64,000 nt of DNA. Source: JALZKA01 sp963753385 (GTDB lineage Bacteria; Actinomycetota; Thermoleophilia; Solirubrobacterales; 70-9). The stretch is from contig CAVWCC010000005.1 in the NCBI GenBank assembly GCA_963753385.1, positions 682,001-746,000 on the forward strand, written 5' to 3'. The translations under genes and the position numbers were made by a program. Below, in pieces: positions 1 through 11,053 of this stretch; the stretch's first letter is position 1; each line of letters starts with the position of its first letter. The notes beneath the pieces were generated by a model. The model had not been told where the DNA came from. It made no database searches and was given only the letters and a program-made list of their open reading frames with translations.

Positions 1-209
1 TGGCCGTCGCGCTCCCCGAGCTCGTACAGCGTGACGATCGCCGGGTGGTTCAGCCTGGCGGCCGCCTGCGCCTCGCGCAACACCCGCTCGGCCCCGGCGT
101 GCTCGATCTCCTTGACCGCGACGGCGCGCTGAAGCCGCTCGTCGAAGGCGCGGTAGACGGTGCCCATCCCCCCGGAGCCGATCCGCTCCTCGATCCGAAA
201 CCGCCCCAT
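1..209 (-). CDS. Serine/threonine protein kinase, N-terminal fragment (runs off the window)
   Basis: Reading the minus strand from an ATG at 209 gives the N-lobe of a eukaryotic-type Ser/Thr kinase. The glycine-rich loop IGSGGMGTVYRAFD is followed by the ATP-anchoring lysine in VAVKEI, then helix C and the LNHPAIVTLYEL strand. The catalytic loop and everything after it lie outside the window. The reading frame is open upstream, so GTG at 227 is an alternative start. Such kinases are usually membrane-anchored sensors that phosphorylate cell-division and envelope proteins, but the part that would show a sensor domain is not visible. The gene is divergent from the membrane protein at 303. Confidence 0.85.
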   Translation of the reverse strand, partial: MGRFRIEERIGSGGMGTVYRAFDERLQRAVAVKEIEHAGAERVLREAQAAARLNHPAIVTLYELGERDG

Positions 210-302
210 CACCTTCTCGTCAGGCACTTCAAACCCGCGTTCGGCGTGGATAGCGGGTTTCCTGCCCCCGACCGCGGCTGCGGTAATACTTGCGCCGCTC
301 GC

Positions 303-1388
303 GTGGAATCCTCCGAAGCCGACGATCCCTTCGCACCGACCCGTCGCCGCCGCCCGGCGTCGAGTCGAACCCGCCGGGGAGCGCCAACGCCGCCGAGCGG
401 CGACCTCATCAGGCGGCGCCTGCTCGCGCTCGTGATCGGTGCCGTCGTGCTGGTCCTGCTCCTGCTCGCGATCCGTGGCTGCCTCGACGCGCGCAAGGAA
501 CGCTCGTTCGAGAACTACCTGCGCGACCTGTCCGGACTGGTCACGACATCGAACCAGCTCTCGAGCGAGTTCTTCGACCGACTCCAGGACCCGGGCGAGC
601 TGACGCCGATCGAGTTCCAGGACCAGCTCGGCTCGAGCCGCGGGACCGGTGAGGACCTGCTGAGCCGAGCACAGGGCCTTGACGCCCCGGGTGACCTGTC
701 GGAGGCCCAGGAGGACCTGCTGCTCGCGTTCGAGCTCCGCCGCGACGGGTTGAACAGCATCGCCGACCAGATGGCGACCGCGCTGGGCGAGGAGGGACGC
801 GACGAAGCCCAGCTGCAGATCGCCGCCGACATGCGCCAGTTCCTGGCGAGCGACGTCCTCTACGCCAGGGCGAAGGCCGAGATCGAGCAAGTGCTCGCCG
901 AGGAGCAGCTCCCCGGCGAGGTGGCGCAGAGCGTCTTCATGACCCGGCCCGACATCTGGCTCGACGAACTCCAGGTCGCCGCCGAGCTCGCGCAGGTCGC
1001 CGGGACGACCGGCACGGCGGGCGGGACCGACCGCGGGACGGAGCTCTCCTCCGTCGTCGTGAAGCCCGGCAACGTGCCGCTCACGCCCGACACGCTCAAC
1101 ACGCTCAGCCAGACGCCCGCGCAGGTCGAGATCTCGGTCCTGAACGGCGGCACCGCGAACGAGGTCGAAGTCCCGGTCCGGTTCGAGCTGATCGGCAGCA
1201 CCGAGACGATCGAGGGCAGGAGCACGATCCCGCTGATCCGCGCGGGCCAGAGCGAGTCGATCTCACTTTCGGTCGAGGGCGAGATCCCGACGGGCGACGA
1301 GCTCACGCTGACGGTCACGGTGTTCCCGGTCCCGGGCGAGTCGATCATCGACAACAACGAGGCCACCTACCAGCTGGTGGTCGGGTAG
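303..1388 (+). CDS. Single-pass membrane protein with a CARDB-like C-terminal domain
   Basis: The frame is open from 45, but that part overlaps the divergent kinase; the GTG at 303 is the first start clear of it. The protein has about 361 residues. A basic, proline-rich cytoplasmic segment is followed by a membrane helix (LLALVIGAVVLVLLLLAI, about residues 40-58). Next comes a charged helical extracytoplasmic region, and the last ~110 residues are beta-rich (VEISVLNGGTANEVEVPVRF), resembling the CARDB/adhesion fold. No catalytic motif is visible. It is probably an envelope protein of unknown role; its neighbour is a protein kinase gene. Confidence 0.7.
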   Translation: MESSEADDPFAPTRRRRPASSRTRRGAPTPPSGDLIRRRLLALVIGAVVLVLLLLAIRGCLDARKERSFENYLRDLSGLVTTSNQLSSEFFDRLQDPGELTPIEFQDQLGSSRGTGEDLLSRAQGLDAPGDLSEAQEDLLLAFELRRDGLNSIADQMATALGEEGRDEAQLQIAADMRQFLASDVLYARAKAEIEQVLAEEQLPGEVAQSVFMTRPDIWLDELQVAAELAQVAGTTGTAGGTDRGTELSSVVVKPGNVPLTPDTLNTLSQTPAQVEISVLNGGTANEVEVPVRFELIGSTETIEGRSTIPLIRAGQSESISLSVEGEIPTGDELTLTVTVFPVPGESIIDNNEATYQLVVG

Positions 1389-1422
1389 CGCCTCCGGCCG
1401 CCTCCGCTACCGTCGAGCGCCG

Positions 1423-2280
1423 ATGCCGCCGCTCCGAGTCGCCTTCCTCGGGCCCGCCGGGACGTTCTCGGAGGACGCGCTGCGCGCTGCGACGGCCGGC
1501 ATCGAGATCGAGGCACAACCGGTCGCGAGCGTCCACGAGGCGATCCTCACCGTCGCCGACGGCCCTGCCGACCGCGCTCTCGTCCCGTTCGAGAACGCAA
1601 TCGACGGGTCGGTTCGGCCCACGCTCGACACGCTCGCGTTCGAGGCTCGCGGAGTCACGATCGCCGGCGAGCACGACCATCCGATCCGCCACGCGCTGAT
1701 CGCCCGGACCGAGCTCGAGCTGGATGCGATCGAGACGGTGGTGAGCCATCCGCAGCCGAGCGCGCAGTGCGCGCGGTTCCTGCGCGAGGAGCTGCCCGGC
1801 GCGGAGCTGCGGGCCGCCGACTCGACCGCCGACGCAGTCCGCGAGGTGAGCGAGAGCGAGCGGCCCTGGGCAGCGCTCGGTGCCGCGTCGGCGGCGGAGA
1901 TCTACGGCTGCATCGTCCTGCGCGACGGGGTCGAGGACGAGCACGACAACGAGACCCGCTTCGTCTGGATCGCCCCGGAGGGCGTCCGGGCAGCCGGCAA
2001 CGGCGATTGGCGGACGACCCTGATCTTCTCCGAGCTGGGCGCCGATCACCCCGGTGCGCTCGTCGATGCGCTGACCGAGTTCTCGGACCGCGAGATCAAC
2101 CTGGTCCGCATCGAGTCCCGCCCGCTCCGCCGCGGCCTTGGCCGCTACATGTTCTTCATCGACCTCGACGGCGCGGACACCGACCCGGTCGTGGCCGACG
2201 CGATCACCGCGCTGCGCGGGAAGGCCGAGAGCGTCCGCGTCCTGGGGAGTTACCCAATTTCACCTGACCGCCTCCCGTAG
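1423..2280 (+). CDS. pheA: Prephenate dehydratase
   Basis: Prephenate dehydratase converts prephenate to phenylpyruvate in phenylalanine synthesis. The 285-residue protein has the usual two-part layout. The catalytic periplasmic-binding-like domain runs from the GPAGTFSEDAL motif to the NETRF motif (about residue 177), which contains the catalytic Thr-Arg-Phe. A C-terminal ACT domain (about 190-275) has the ESRP motif that binds phenylalanine for feedback inhibition. The length is normal for monofunctional bacterial enzymes, and no chorismate mutase domain is fused. The start is ATG at 1423, with a TACCGT -10-like hexamer nine bases upstream and no clear ribosome-binding site. Confidence 0.95.
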   Translation: MPPLRVAFLGPAGTFSEDALRAATAGIEIEAQPVASVHEAILTVADGPADRALVPFENAIDGSVRPTLDTLAFEARGVTIAGEHDHPIRHALIARTELELDAIETVVSHPQPSAQCARFLREELPGAELRAADSTADAVREVSESERPWAALGAASAAEIYGCIVLRDGVEDEHDNETRFVWIAPEGVRAAGNGDWRTTLIFSELGADHPGALVDALTEFSDREINLVRIESRPLRRGLGRYMFFIDLDGADTDPVVADAITALRGKAESVRVLGSYPISPDRLP

Positions 2281-2352
2281 GCGGGGCGATGAGCCTCGAG
2301 CCGGGTGGTGGTCATTAGCCGTGACCACCGTCAACCCAGCGAGGAGCGCAGA

Positions 2353-2766
2353 ATGAACTGGACCCTTGAACTGGTCATCGTGCCGGTCGCGGACGTGGAC
2401 CGCGCCAAGGCCTTCTACGCGGAACAGCTCGGCTTCAACGTGGACCACGACAGCAGGTTCCGGGACGACTTCCGAGTCGTCCAGCTCACCCCTCCAGGCT
2501 CGGGTTGCTCGATCGGGATCGGCGTGGGTATCGGGAGCATGGAGCCGGGCTCGCTCGAGGGCCTGCAGTTGGTGGTGAACGACATCAACGCAGCCGTTTC
2601 CCAGCTCGCGGAGCGCGGGGTCGACGTCGGCGACGTCCAGATCGCCGGTCCGGACGGCTTCCGCCCCGCAGCGCCGGGCGAGGAGCTCAACAACGTCGGG
2701 TTCGCGTTCTTCAGCGATCCCGACGGCAACCGTTGGGCCGTGCAGCAGATCACCGCACGCCCCTGA
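2353..2766 (+). CDS. VOC (glyoxalase/bleomycin-resistance fold) family protein
   Basis: This 137-residue protein has the vicinal-oxygen-chelate fold: an N-terminal beta-alpha-beta unit (ELVIVPVADVDRAKAFYAEQ) and the C-terminal FFSDPDGNRWAVQQI strand typical of the family. Metal-ligand positions cannot be assigned with certainty, so the substrate is unknown. The start at ATG 2353 is supported by a GAGGAG ribosome-binding site; an upstream in-frame GTG at 2305 looks non-coding. It sits between pheA and the HNH gene without obvious coupling to either. Confidence 0.85.
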   Translation: MNWTLELVIVPVADVDRAKAFYAEQLGFNVDHDSRFRDDFRVVQLTPPGSGCSIGIGVGIGSMEPGSLEGLQLVVNDINAAVSQLAERGVDVGDVQIAGPDGFRPAAPGEELNNVGFAFFSDPDGNRWAVQQITARP

Positions 2767-2791
2767 TCGCTAGAGAAATTCCCGTTACCAC

Positions 2792-2820
2792 TTGGGCAAA
2801 TCTGCTTTCGCGACTAGGTT
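2792..2820 (+). promoter_or_regulatory. Candidate promoter of the HNH endonuclease gene
   Basis: TTGGGC and TAGGTT are separated by 17 bases in a relatively AT-rich gap. Transcription would begin about 15 bases before the ATG at 2843. The -35 match is weak. Confidence 0.3.
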
Positions 2821-2842
2821 GCTCATTAGAATCCCTCGCGCC

Positions 2843-3445
2843 ATGGACAGCGTGGCCGACCCTGAGGTAGCCGGTGTAAGGCACAAAGTCGTCTCGCTCA
2901 CCGATCGGATGCACGGTGGGCGGACGCACGCGCGACCCGGCGGGCGCGTCCTGGTCCTCAACGCGAGCTACGAGCCGATCAACGTCTGCACGATGCGCCG
3001 CGCCACGGTCCTCGTCCTCAAGGAGCGCGCCGAGATCCTCGAGCACGGCGAGGGCAAGCTCCACTCCGAGCGGCTCGTGCTGGAGCAGCCCTGCGTGATC
3101 CGCCTCATCCGCTACGTCCGGGTGCCACGCGACGTCCACCGCCGCAAGATCACACGCAAGGCCGTCCTCGCCCGCGACGCCTACACCTGCCAGTACTGCG
3201 GGCGCGAGTCGCACGGCCTGACCGTCGACCACGTCGTGCCGCGCAGCCGCGGGGGCAGCTCCGCCTGGGACAACATCGTCGCCGCCTGCGCCCCGTGCAA
3301 CCGCCGCAAGGGCAACCGGTTGCCGCACGAGGCCAGCATGCCGCTGCGCGGCAAGCCGAAGCCTCCCGGCCCGACGGTCTTCATCCGCATCGCGAGCCCG
3401 CGCGTCCCGAGCGCGTGGGAGCAGTACCTGCTGGCGGCGGCTTAG
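2843..3445 (+). CDS. HNH endonuclease
   Basis: The 200-residue protein carries a clear HNH nuclease domain in its second half. A CQYCG zinc knuckle (about residues 114-118) precedes the catalytic LTVDHVVPRSRGG His-Asp-His motif, then a second knuckle CAPCNRRKGNR. The N-terminal half (VLVLNASYEPINVCTMRRA) matches the widespread family of short chromosomal HNH proteins in actinobacteria and cyanobacteria, whose cellular role is not settled. I chose ATG 2843; an in-frame TTG at 2792 would add 17 unconvincing residues. A strong hairpin follows the stop codon. Confidence 0.9.
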   Translation: MDSVADPEVAGVRHKVVSLTDRMHGGRTHARPGGRVLVLNASYEPINVCTMRRATVLVLKERAEILEHGEGKLHSERLVLEQPCVIRLIRYVRVPRDVHRRKITRKAVLARDAYTCQYCGRESHGLTVDHVVPRSRGGSSAWDNIVAACAPCNRRKGNRLPHEASMPLRGKPKPPGPTVFIRIASPRVPSAWEQYLLAAA

Positions 3446-3454
3446 AACAAGCGC

Positions 3455-3476
3455 AGGGCCGCCCGAAGGCGGCCCT
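3455..3476 (+). terminator. Hairpin after the HNH gene, likely terminator
   Basis: AGGGCCGCC and GGCGGCCCT pair perfectly (9 bp) around a CGAA loop ten bases after the stop codon. No T-run follows. The remaining interval to 3713 (about 240 bases) contains no ORF I can support, only the promoter of the next gene. Confidence 0.6.
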
Positions 3477-3700
3477 TACGCGTCTGCTCGTGCGATTGCG
3501 ACGGGCGGAGATTGGCAACGGGTGGGACGACCTCCCGTCTCTCGGCGCGCCGGTGCCCGGTTTGGATTTCACCAGGCGGCTCGCACTGCCGTCCTAGTGC
3601 TCCGGCACCTCCAGAGTCCCGCAAAGCATGTGAATTAGGACCACCTCCTTTCTCTGGTGATCTTGATTCAAGCAAACCGGGGCGGCGGATCGGCGGCGGC

Positions 3701-3706
3701 TACGCT
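3701..3706 (+). promoter_or_regulatory. -10 element placing the transcript start at the next ATG (leaderless)
   Basis: TACGCT ends seven bases before the ATG at 3714, the spacing expected when transcription begins at the start codon itself. No ribosome-binding site is visible between them. Confidence 0.5.
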
Positions 3707-3713
3707 GACTTCG

Positions 3714-5306
3714 ATGGCCCGGGTCAACCCAGTCCTGTCCGACGCGCAGTTCGAGGCGCTCGCCGAGCGCGGTGAGGAACGCACGGCGGAGCCCGGAGAG
3801 GTTCTGTTCGACGTCGGCGACAGGCGCTACCCGTTCATCGCGATCCTCGAGGGCGAGGCCGCGATCAGGGACGCCAACGGCGACGAGGTCGTCCGCAACC
3901 ACGCCCCGGGCTTCCTCGGCGAGCTGAACCTGTTGACCGGCCAGACGGTGTTCCTGACCGGGGTCGCGGTCACCGCGATGCGGTACATCGCGGTCGAGCG
4001 CGAGGACCTGCGGGAGCTCATGCACGAGGACGGCTCGCTCGCCGACCTCCTGCTCACGACGTTCACCCGCCGGCGCGAGTTCCTCCAGAAACGTCAGAGC
4101 ACCGGGATCGAGATCTATGGCCCGCGGGACTCGGCGCGAACGCGCGAGCTCGTCGAGTGGGCTCGGCGGGCTCGCCTTCCCCACGCCTGGGTGGACTGGG
4201 TGGATACGGCCGAGTCGAAGGCGGCCGGCGCCCGGATCGCCTGGCTCGACCCGGAGAGGATCCCGCGCGTCCGCTTTCCCGACGGGGCGGAGCTCCATGC
4301 CCCAACTCCCGGCGAGCTCTCGCGCGCGCTCGGCATCGGCCTCGAGCTCGAGCCGCACGAGGAGGTGGACCTGCTGGTGGTGGGGGGCGGGCCCGCCGGG
4401 CTGGGAGCCGCCGTTTACGGCGCCTCGGAGGGCCTCGACACGCTCGTCGTCGAGCGCACCGTGCTCGGCGGCCAGGCGGGCGCGTCGCGCCGGATCGAGA
4501 ACTACCTCGGCTTCCCTGGGGGGATCAGCGGCACCGAGCTGACCAGCCGCGCGGTTACCCAGGCCCGCAAGTTCAGCGCCCGTACGGCCACCCCCTACCG
4601 GGCGCTGTCACTCGAGCCGGGCGACGGTCGTCACGTGGTCCATCTCGACGAGGACCGTGAGATCTCCGCGAGGGCCGTCGTCGTCGCGACCGGGGCCGAC
4701 TACCGCCGACTTCCGGTCGAGGGCCTCGAGGACTACGACGGCCTGACCGTGTTCTACGCGGCCGGCCCGCCCGAGGCACAGCTCTGCGGCGCGCAGCGGG
4801 TGGGGGTCGTCGGCGGCGGCAACTCGGCGGCGCAGGCCGCCATCTGGCTGGCGAAGGGCGGCGCCCTGGTGACGCTGCTCCACCGGCGCGCCGACGTTCG
4901 CGAGACCATGTCGCACTATCTGATCGGCGACATGGAGCGGGCGGGCGTCGCGATCCGCGACCGCAGCGAGATCGCGCGGCTCCATGGCCAGGACGGCAGG
5001 CTCGAGGCGGTCACGCTCACAGACGGTGAGCGGCTATCCCTCGGCTACCTCTTCTGCTTCCTTGGCGCAATGCCATGCACCGAATGGCTGGGCGACACGG
5101 TCGCTCGCGACAAGCACGGCTTCGTGCTGACCGGCGCCGATGCCGGCGCCAACGACGAGCTCGAGACCAGCGTGCCCGGCGTCTACGCCGCCGGCGACGT
5201 CCGCGCGGGGTCGGTCAAGCGCTGCGCGACCGCGGTCGGTGAGGGCGCGAACGTCGTCCGCCTGGTCCATGAGCGCCTGGTCGCGGAGCCCTCGGCGGCC
5301 AGCTAG
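3714..5306 (+). CDS. Cyclic-nucleotide-binding domain / thioredoxin-reductase-like FAD oxidoreductase fusion
   Basis: The 530-residue protein has three parts. Residues 1-120 form a cyclic-nucleotide-binding domain (LFDVGDRRYPFIAILEGEAAI, then FLGELNLLTGQ). Residues 130-200 resemble a thioredoxin/glutaredoxin-like fold without active cysteines. From about 215 on is a two-dinucleotide-binding oxidoreductase with the FAD motif VVGGGPAGLGAA, the NAD(P)H motif GVVGGGNSAAQAA and the late FAD motif GVYAAGDVR. The CxxC redox pair that precedes the NADPH motif in thioredoxin reductase is missing: the equivalent stretch is AAGPPEAQLCGAQ, with one cysteine. It probably transfers electrons to an unknown acceptor under cAMP control. 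The start at 3714 is leaderless; an in-frame start at 3657 is less likely. Confidence 0.9.
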   Translation: MARVNPVLSDAQFEALAERGEERTAEPGEVLFDVGDRRYPFIAILEGEAAIRDANGDEVVRNHAPGFLGELNLLTGQTVFLTGVAVTAMRYIAVEREDLRELMHEDGSLADLLLTTFTRRREFLQKRQSTGIEIYGPRDSARTRELVEWARRARLPHAWVDWVDTAESKAAGARIAWLDPERIPRVRFPDGAELHAPTPGELSRALGIGLELEPHEEVDLLVVGGGPAGLGAAVYGASEGLDTLVVERTVLGGQAGASRRIENYLGFPGGISGTELTSRAVTQARKFSARTATPYRALSLEPGDGRHVVHLDEDREISARAVVVATGADYRRLPVEGLEDYDGLTVFYAAGPPEAQLCGAQRVGVVGGGNSAAQAAIWLAKGGALVTLLHRRADVRETMSHYLIGDMERAGVAIRDRSEIARLHGQDGRLEAVTLTDGERLSLGYLFCFLGAMPCTEWLGDTVARDKHGFVLTGADAGANDELETSVPGVYAAGDVRAGSVKRCATAVGEGANVVRLVHERLVAEPSAAS

Positions 5307-5309
5307 CGC

Positions 5310-5534
5310 TCAGGCGGGCGTTCCCGCGTCCATCCATGCTCGGAAGGTCGCGACTCTCTCGGCCGGCCATGGTTCGTCGCACGGCATCGAGCCGCTGGCG
5401 AGCCGCTCGTAGATCGCCTCGGCGTTGTCACGCACCTCGTCGAACGACGCCAGGTCGAACGACCAGGACATTTCCTCGATGTCGCTCTCGCGAAACAGCG
5501 GCCGGATGTCCGCCGCGAACGTCGGCACGCTCAA
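5310..5534 (-). CDS. Conserved small hypothetical protein downstream of gyrA
   Basis: A 74-residue soluble protein begins at a TTG that overlaps the gyrA stop codon (TTGA), so it is probably translationally coupled to gyrA; GTG at 5528 is an alternative. The sequence (FAADIRPLFRESDIEEM, then CDEPWPAERVATFRAWMDAG) has the compact style of a family of small proteins I have seen annotated only as hypothetical. No enzymatic motif is visible. It is convergent with the oxidoreductase ending at 5306. Confidence 0.65.
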   Translation of the reverse strand: MSVPTFAADIRPLFRESDIEEMSWSFDLASFDEVRDNAEAIYERLASGSMPCDEPWPAERVATFRAWMDAGTPA

Positions 5535-8087
5535 GCCTCGTCGCCGGCGTCGGGCTCGGCCGGCTGGGCGCCCTCGGCGGCGGCCTCCGCGACCGCCTCC
5601 GCCTCGGTCGCGACGTCGGCGCCAGCATCGGCCGAGGACTCGACGACGAGCGCGACGGCGCTCACCTTGTCGTCGTCCTTGATGTTCATGACCTTGACGC
5701 CCTGAGTCGCGCGGCCCATCTGCGAGATGCCGCCGGCGTTGGTGCGCTGGACCATCCCGTTCTGCGAGATGAACAGCAGGTCCTGGTGCTCGCGCACGAT
5801 CATCGCTCCGGCGAGGCCGCCCTTCTTCTCGGTCAGCTTGATCGTCAGGACGCCCTTGGTGCCGCGCCCCTTCACCGGGTACTCGGTGACCGCGGTGCGC
5901 TTGCCGTAGCCGTTCTCGGTGACGACGAAGAGCTCGGCGTCGTCGCGGGCGATGTCCATCGCCAAGACCCGGTTCTGGACGCCGTTCACCTTGCCGGCGA
6001 CGTTCATGCCGCGCACCCCGCCGGTGCCGCGGCCCATCGGCCGCACCTTCGACTCGTTGAAGCGCGAGGCGTGGCCGGACTTGGACACCATCAGGATGTC
6101 GTCGTCGCCCGAGGTCAGGCGGACCTGGACGAGCTCGTCGTCGTCGCGGACGTTGATCGCGATGATCCCGTCGGCCTTGATCTTGGTGTTGTAGGCGAGG
6201 AACTCGGTCTTCTTGATCTGGCCCTTCGCGGTGGCGAAGACGAGGAACTTGTCCTCCTTGAAGTCGCGCGTCGGGATCACGGCCATCACGCGCTCGCCGT
6301 CGCGGAGCGGCAGCACGTTCACGAGCGCCTGCCCCTTGGCGGTCCGCGCGCCCTCGGGCAGCTCGTAGACCTTCAGCCGGTAGACCTTGCCGCGGTTGGT
6401 GAAGAACAGCAGGAAGTCGTGCGTCGAGCAGATGTGGAGGTGCTCGATGTAGTCGTCCTCCTTGAGGTTCATCCCCATCACCCCCACGCCGCCGCGGCGC
6501 TGCTGGCGGTAGGTCGCGAGCGGCAGCCGTTTCGCATAGCCGGAGTGGGTCAGCGAGACGACCATCTGCTGGTCGGCGATCACGTCCTCGACGTTGAGGT
6601 CGCCCTCGAAGTGGGTGATCTCGGTCCGCCGCTCGTCGCCGTAGCGCTGCTCGACCTCGGCGAGCTCGTCGACGATCACGCCGTCGATCCGCGCCGGGTC
6701 GCCGAGGATCGCACGGAGCTCGGCGATCTTGTCCATCAGCTCCGTGTGCTCGGCGCGGACCTTGTCGGACTCGAGCGCGGTCAGGCGCTGGAGGCGCATG
6801 TCCAGGATCGCCTGCGCCTGGATTTCGGAGAGGCCGAACTGCTCCTGGAGGCCGTTCCGCGCGGTCTCGGGATCGGCCGAGCCGCGGATCAGGGCGATCA
6901 CCGCGTCGAGGTTGTCGAGCGCGACGAGGATCCCCTCGAGCACGTGCGCCCGGGCCTCGGCCTGGCGCAGCTCGTACTGGGTGCGGCGGGTGACGACCTC
7001 GCGCTGGTGGTCGACGTAGTAGCCGATCAGCTCCTTGAGCCCGAGCGTGCGCGGCACGCCGTCGACCAGCGCGACCATGTTGATCCCGAACGAGTTCTGC
7101 ATCGGCGTGTGCTTGTAGAGCTGGTTCAGCACCACCGCGGCCGGGTCGCCGCCGCGCTTCAGCTCGATCACGAGGCGCATGCCCGAGCGGTCGGTCTCGT
7201 CGCGCAGGTCCGAGATGCCGGTGATCTTCTTCTCGCGGACGAGGTCGGCAATCTTCGTGATCAGGCCGCCCTCGCCGCCCTTCTTGACCATGTAGGGCAG
7301 CTCGGAGACGATGATCGCGTCCTTGCCGCCGCGCAGCGGCTCGACGTGAGCGCGGGCACGGACCTTGACGCTGCCGCGGCCCGAGGCGAACGCGTCGCGG
7401 ATGCCCGAGGCACTCATCAGCCCGCCGCCGGGGAAGTCCGGGCCCTTGACGTGCTCCATCAGGCCGGGAAGGTCGATATCCGGGTTCTCGATGTATGCCC
7501 GGGTCGCGCCCATGACCTCGGTCAGGTTGTGCGGCGGGATGTTGGTCGCCATCCCAACGGCGATCCCGGTCGAGCCGTTGACCAGCAGGTTCGGGAACCG
7601 CGAAGGCATCACGACCGGCTCCCGGCTGGTCTCGTCGTAGTTCGGCCCGAAGTCGACGGTGTCGGCGTCGATGTCGCGGAGCATCTCGGTCGCGAGGCGA
7701 GCCAGCCGCGCTTCCGTATACCTCATCGCCGCCGCGGGGTCGTCGTCGATCGAGCCGAAGTTGCCCTGGCCGTCGACGAGCGGGTAGCGGAGGGCGAAGT
7801 CCTGGGCGAGGCGGACGAGGGTGTCGTAGATCGCCGAGTCGCCGTGCGGGTGGTACTTGCCCATCACCTCGCCGACGATGAAGGCGGACTTGCGGTAGCC
7901 GCGGTTCGGCTGGAGGCCGAGGTCGTGCATCGCGTAGAGCACGCGGCGGTGCACCGGCTTCAGGCCGTCGCGCACGTCGGGCAGCGCCCGGCCCACGATC
8001 ACGCTCATCGCGTAATCGAGGTACGAGCTGCGCATCTCCTGCGTCAGCTCGCGCTCTTCGATGCGGCCCGTCAGGGCCTCGAGGCCG

Positions 8088-8095
<8 letters not shown>
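5531..8095 (-). CDS. gyrA: DNA gyrase subunit A
   Basis: GyrA (854 residues) cleaves and rejoins DNA in the A2B2 gyrase that introduces negative supercoils. The breakage-reunion domain shows the quinolone region HPHGDSAIYDTLVRLAQDF, with serine and aspartate at the usual resistance positions, and the catalytic tyrosine in RYTEARL. The C-terminal beta-pinwheel contains the GyrA-box QRRGGVGVMGM (canonical QRRGGKG) plus repeated blades. A short acidic, alanine-rich tail ends the protein. It overlaps gyrB by 8 bases in one operon. Confidence 0.98.
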
Positions 8096-10529
<2,434 letters not shown>

Positions 10530-10557
10530 TAAATCCTCTCGTCAGTTCTCATGGAGA

Positions 10558-10609
10558 GACCCCGACCGCCCAGCCCGAAAACCGGGCCTGGTGCCGACGG
10601 ATCGGGGTC
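10558..10609 (-). promoter_or_regulatory. Nested inverted repeat in the gyrB leader
   Basis: An outer 8-bp stem (GACCCCGA at 10558-10565 with TCGGGGTC at 10602-10609) encloses an inner hairpin (GCCCG at 10573-10577 with CGGGC at 10583-10587). It lies 28 bases upstream of gyrB in the 176-base gap before dciA. It could be a dciA terminator, a gyrB leader structure, or both. Nothing else was recognised in the gap. Confidence 0.45.
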
Positions 10610-10705
10610 ACATCCAAGTTCACATAAGGATACCAGGACGGGTGGCCGGAAAGCCGTCGCAGTATTCACGAAATCCCTGCAAATGAGCATAAAACGTGAC
10701 GCAGC

Positions 10706-11053
10706 TCAAACATCATCGCGCCGGGCGGCGTCAGCGGTGAATCGGAGGCCCTCGAGCCCGTCCGCGAAGGGCCCTCCCGCGAGGCGCTCGCGGAGCCGGT
10801 CGAGCAGCTCGTCCTGCATCAGATCGAGCTCCTGCGCCCAGGTCGCCGAGCGGCAGGCGATGGTCACGACACCGTCGCGCTCCGCGACCGGGTCGGCCTG
10901 CGCCGCGACCGTCGCGCCGGCCACGTCAAGCCACGCCTCCTGGACCCCCGCGAGCAGCGTCAGCGGCGCGACCTCGGCCCGCACGGACTCGAGCGCGGCA
11001 GCCAAGGGGTGCGGCTCGTCCCTGCCGCGGCCGCCGCCGCCGAGGCGCCTCAC
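10706..11053 (-). CDS. dciA: DciA-type replicative helicase loader (DUF721)
   Basis: The 115-residue protein has the DUF721/DciA core: a helix-strand-strand-helix unit with WLDVAGATVAAQADPV and GVVTIACRSATWAQELDLMQDELLDRL. DciA proteins load the DnaB helicase in bacteria without DnaC or DnaI. Its place between recF and gyrB is the standard actinobacterial arrangement. The start is a GTG overlapping the recF stop (GTGA). The N-terminus is glycine-rich and probably flexible. Confidence 0.85.
   Translation of the reverse strand: MRRLGGGGRGRDEPHPLAAALESVRAEVAPLTLLAGVQEAWLDVAGATVAAQADPVAERDGVVTIACRSATWAQELDLMQDELLDRLRERLAGGPFADGLEGLRFTADAARRDDV

Noticed and set aside
1..302. Extension of the membrane protein to the open frame from position 45
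   Set aside because: The first 86 codons are antisense to the kinase N-lobe, whose motifs are unmistakable.
2690..2705. A further copy of the two-hairpin repeat, suggested by the CTCAACAACG string
   Set aside because: Only the short string matches; it encodes ELNNV in the VOC protein, and neither hairpin is present.
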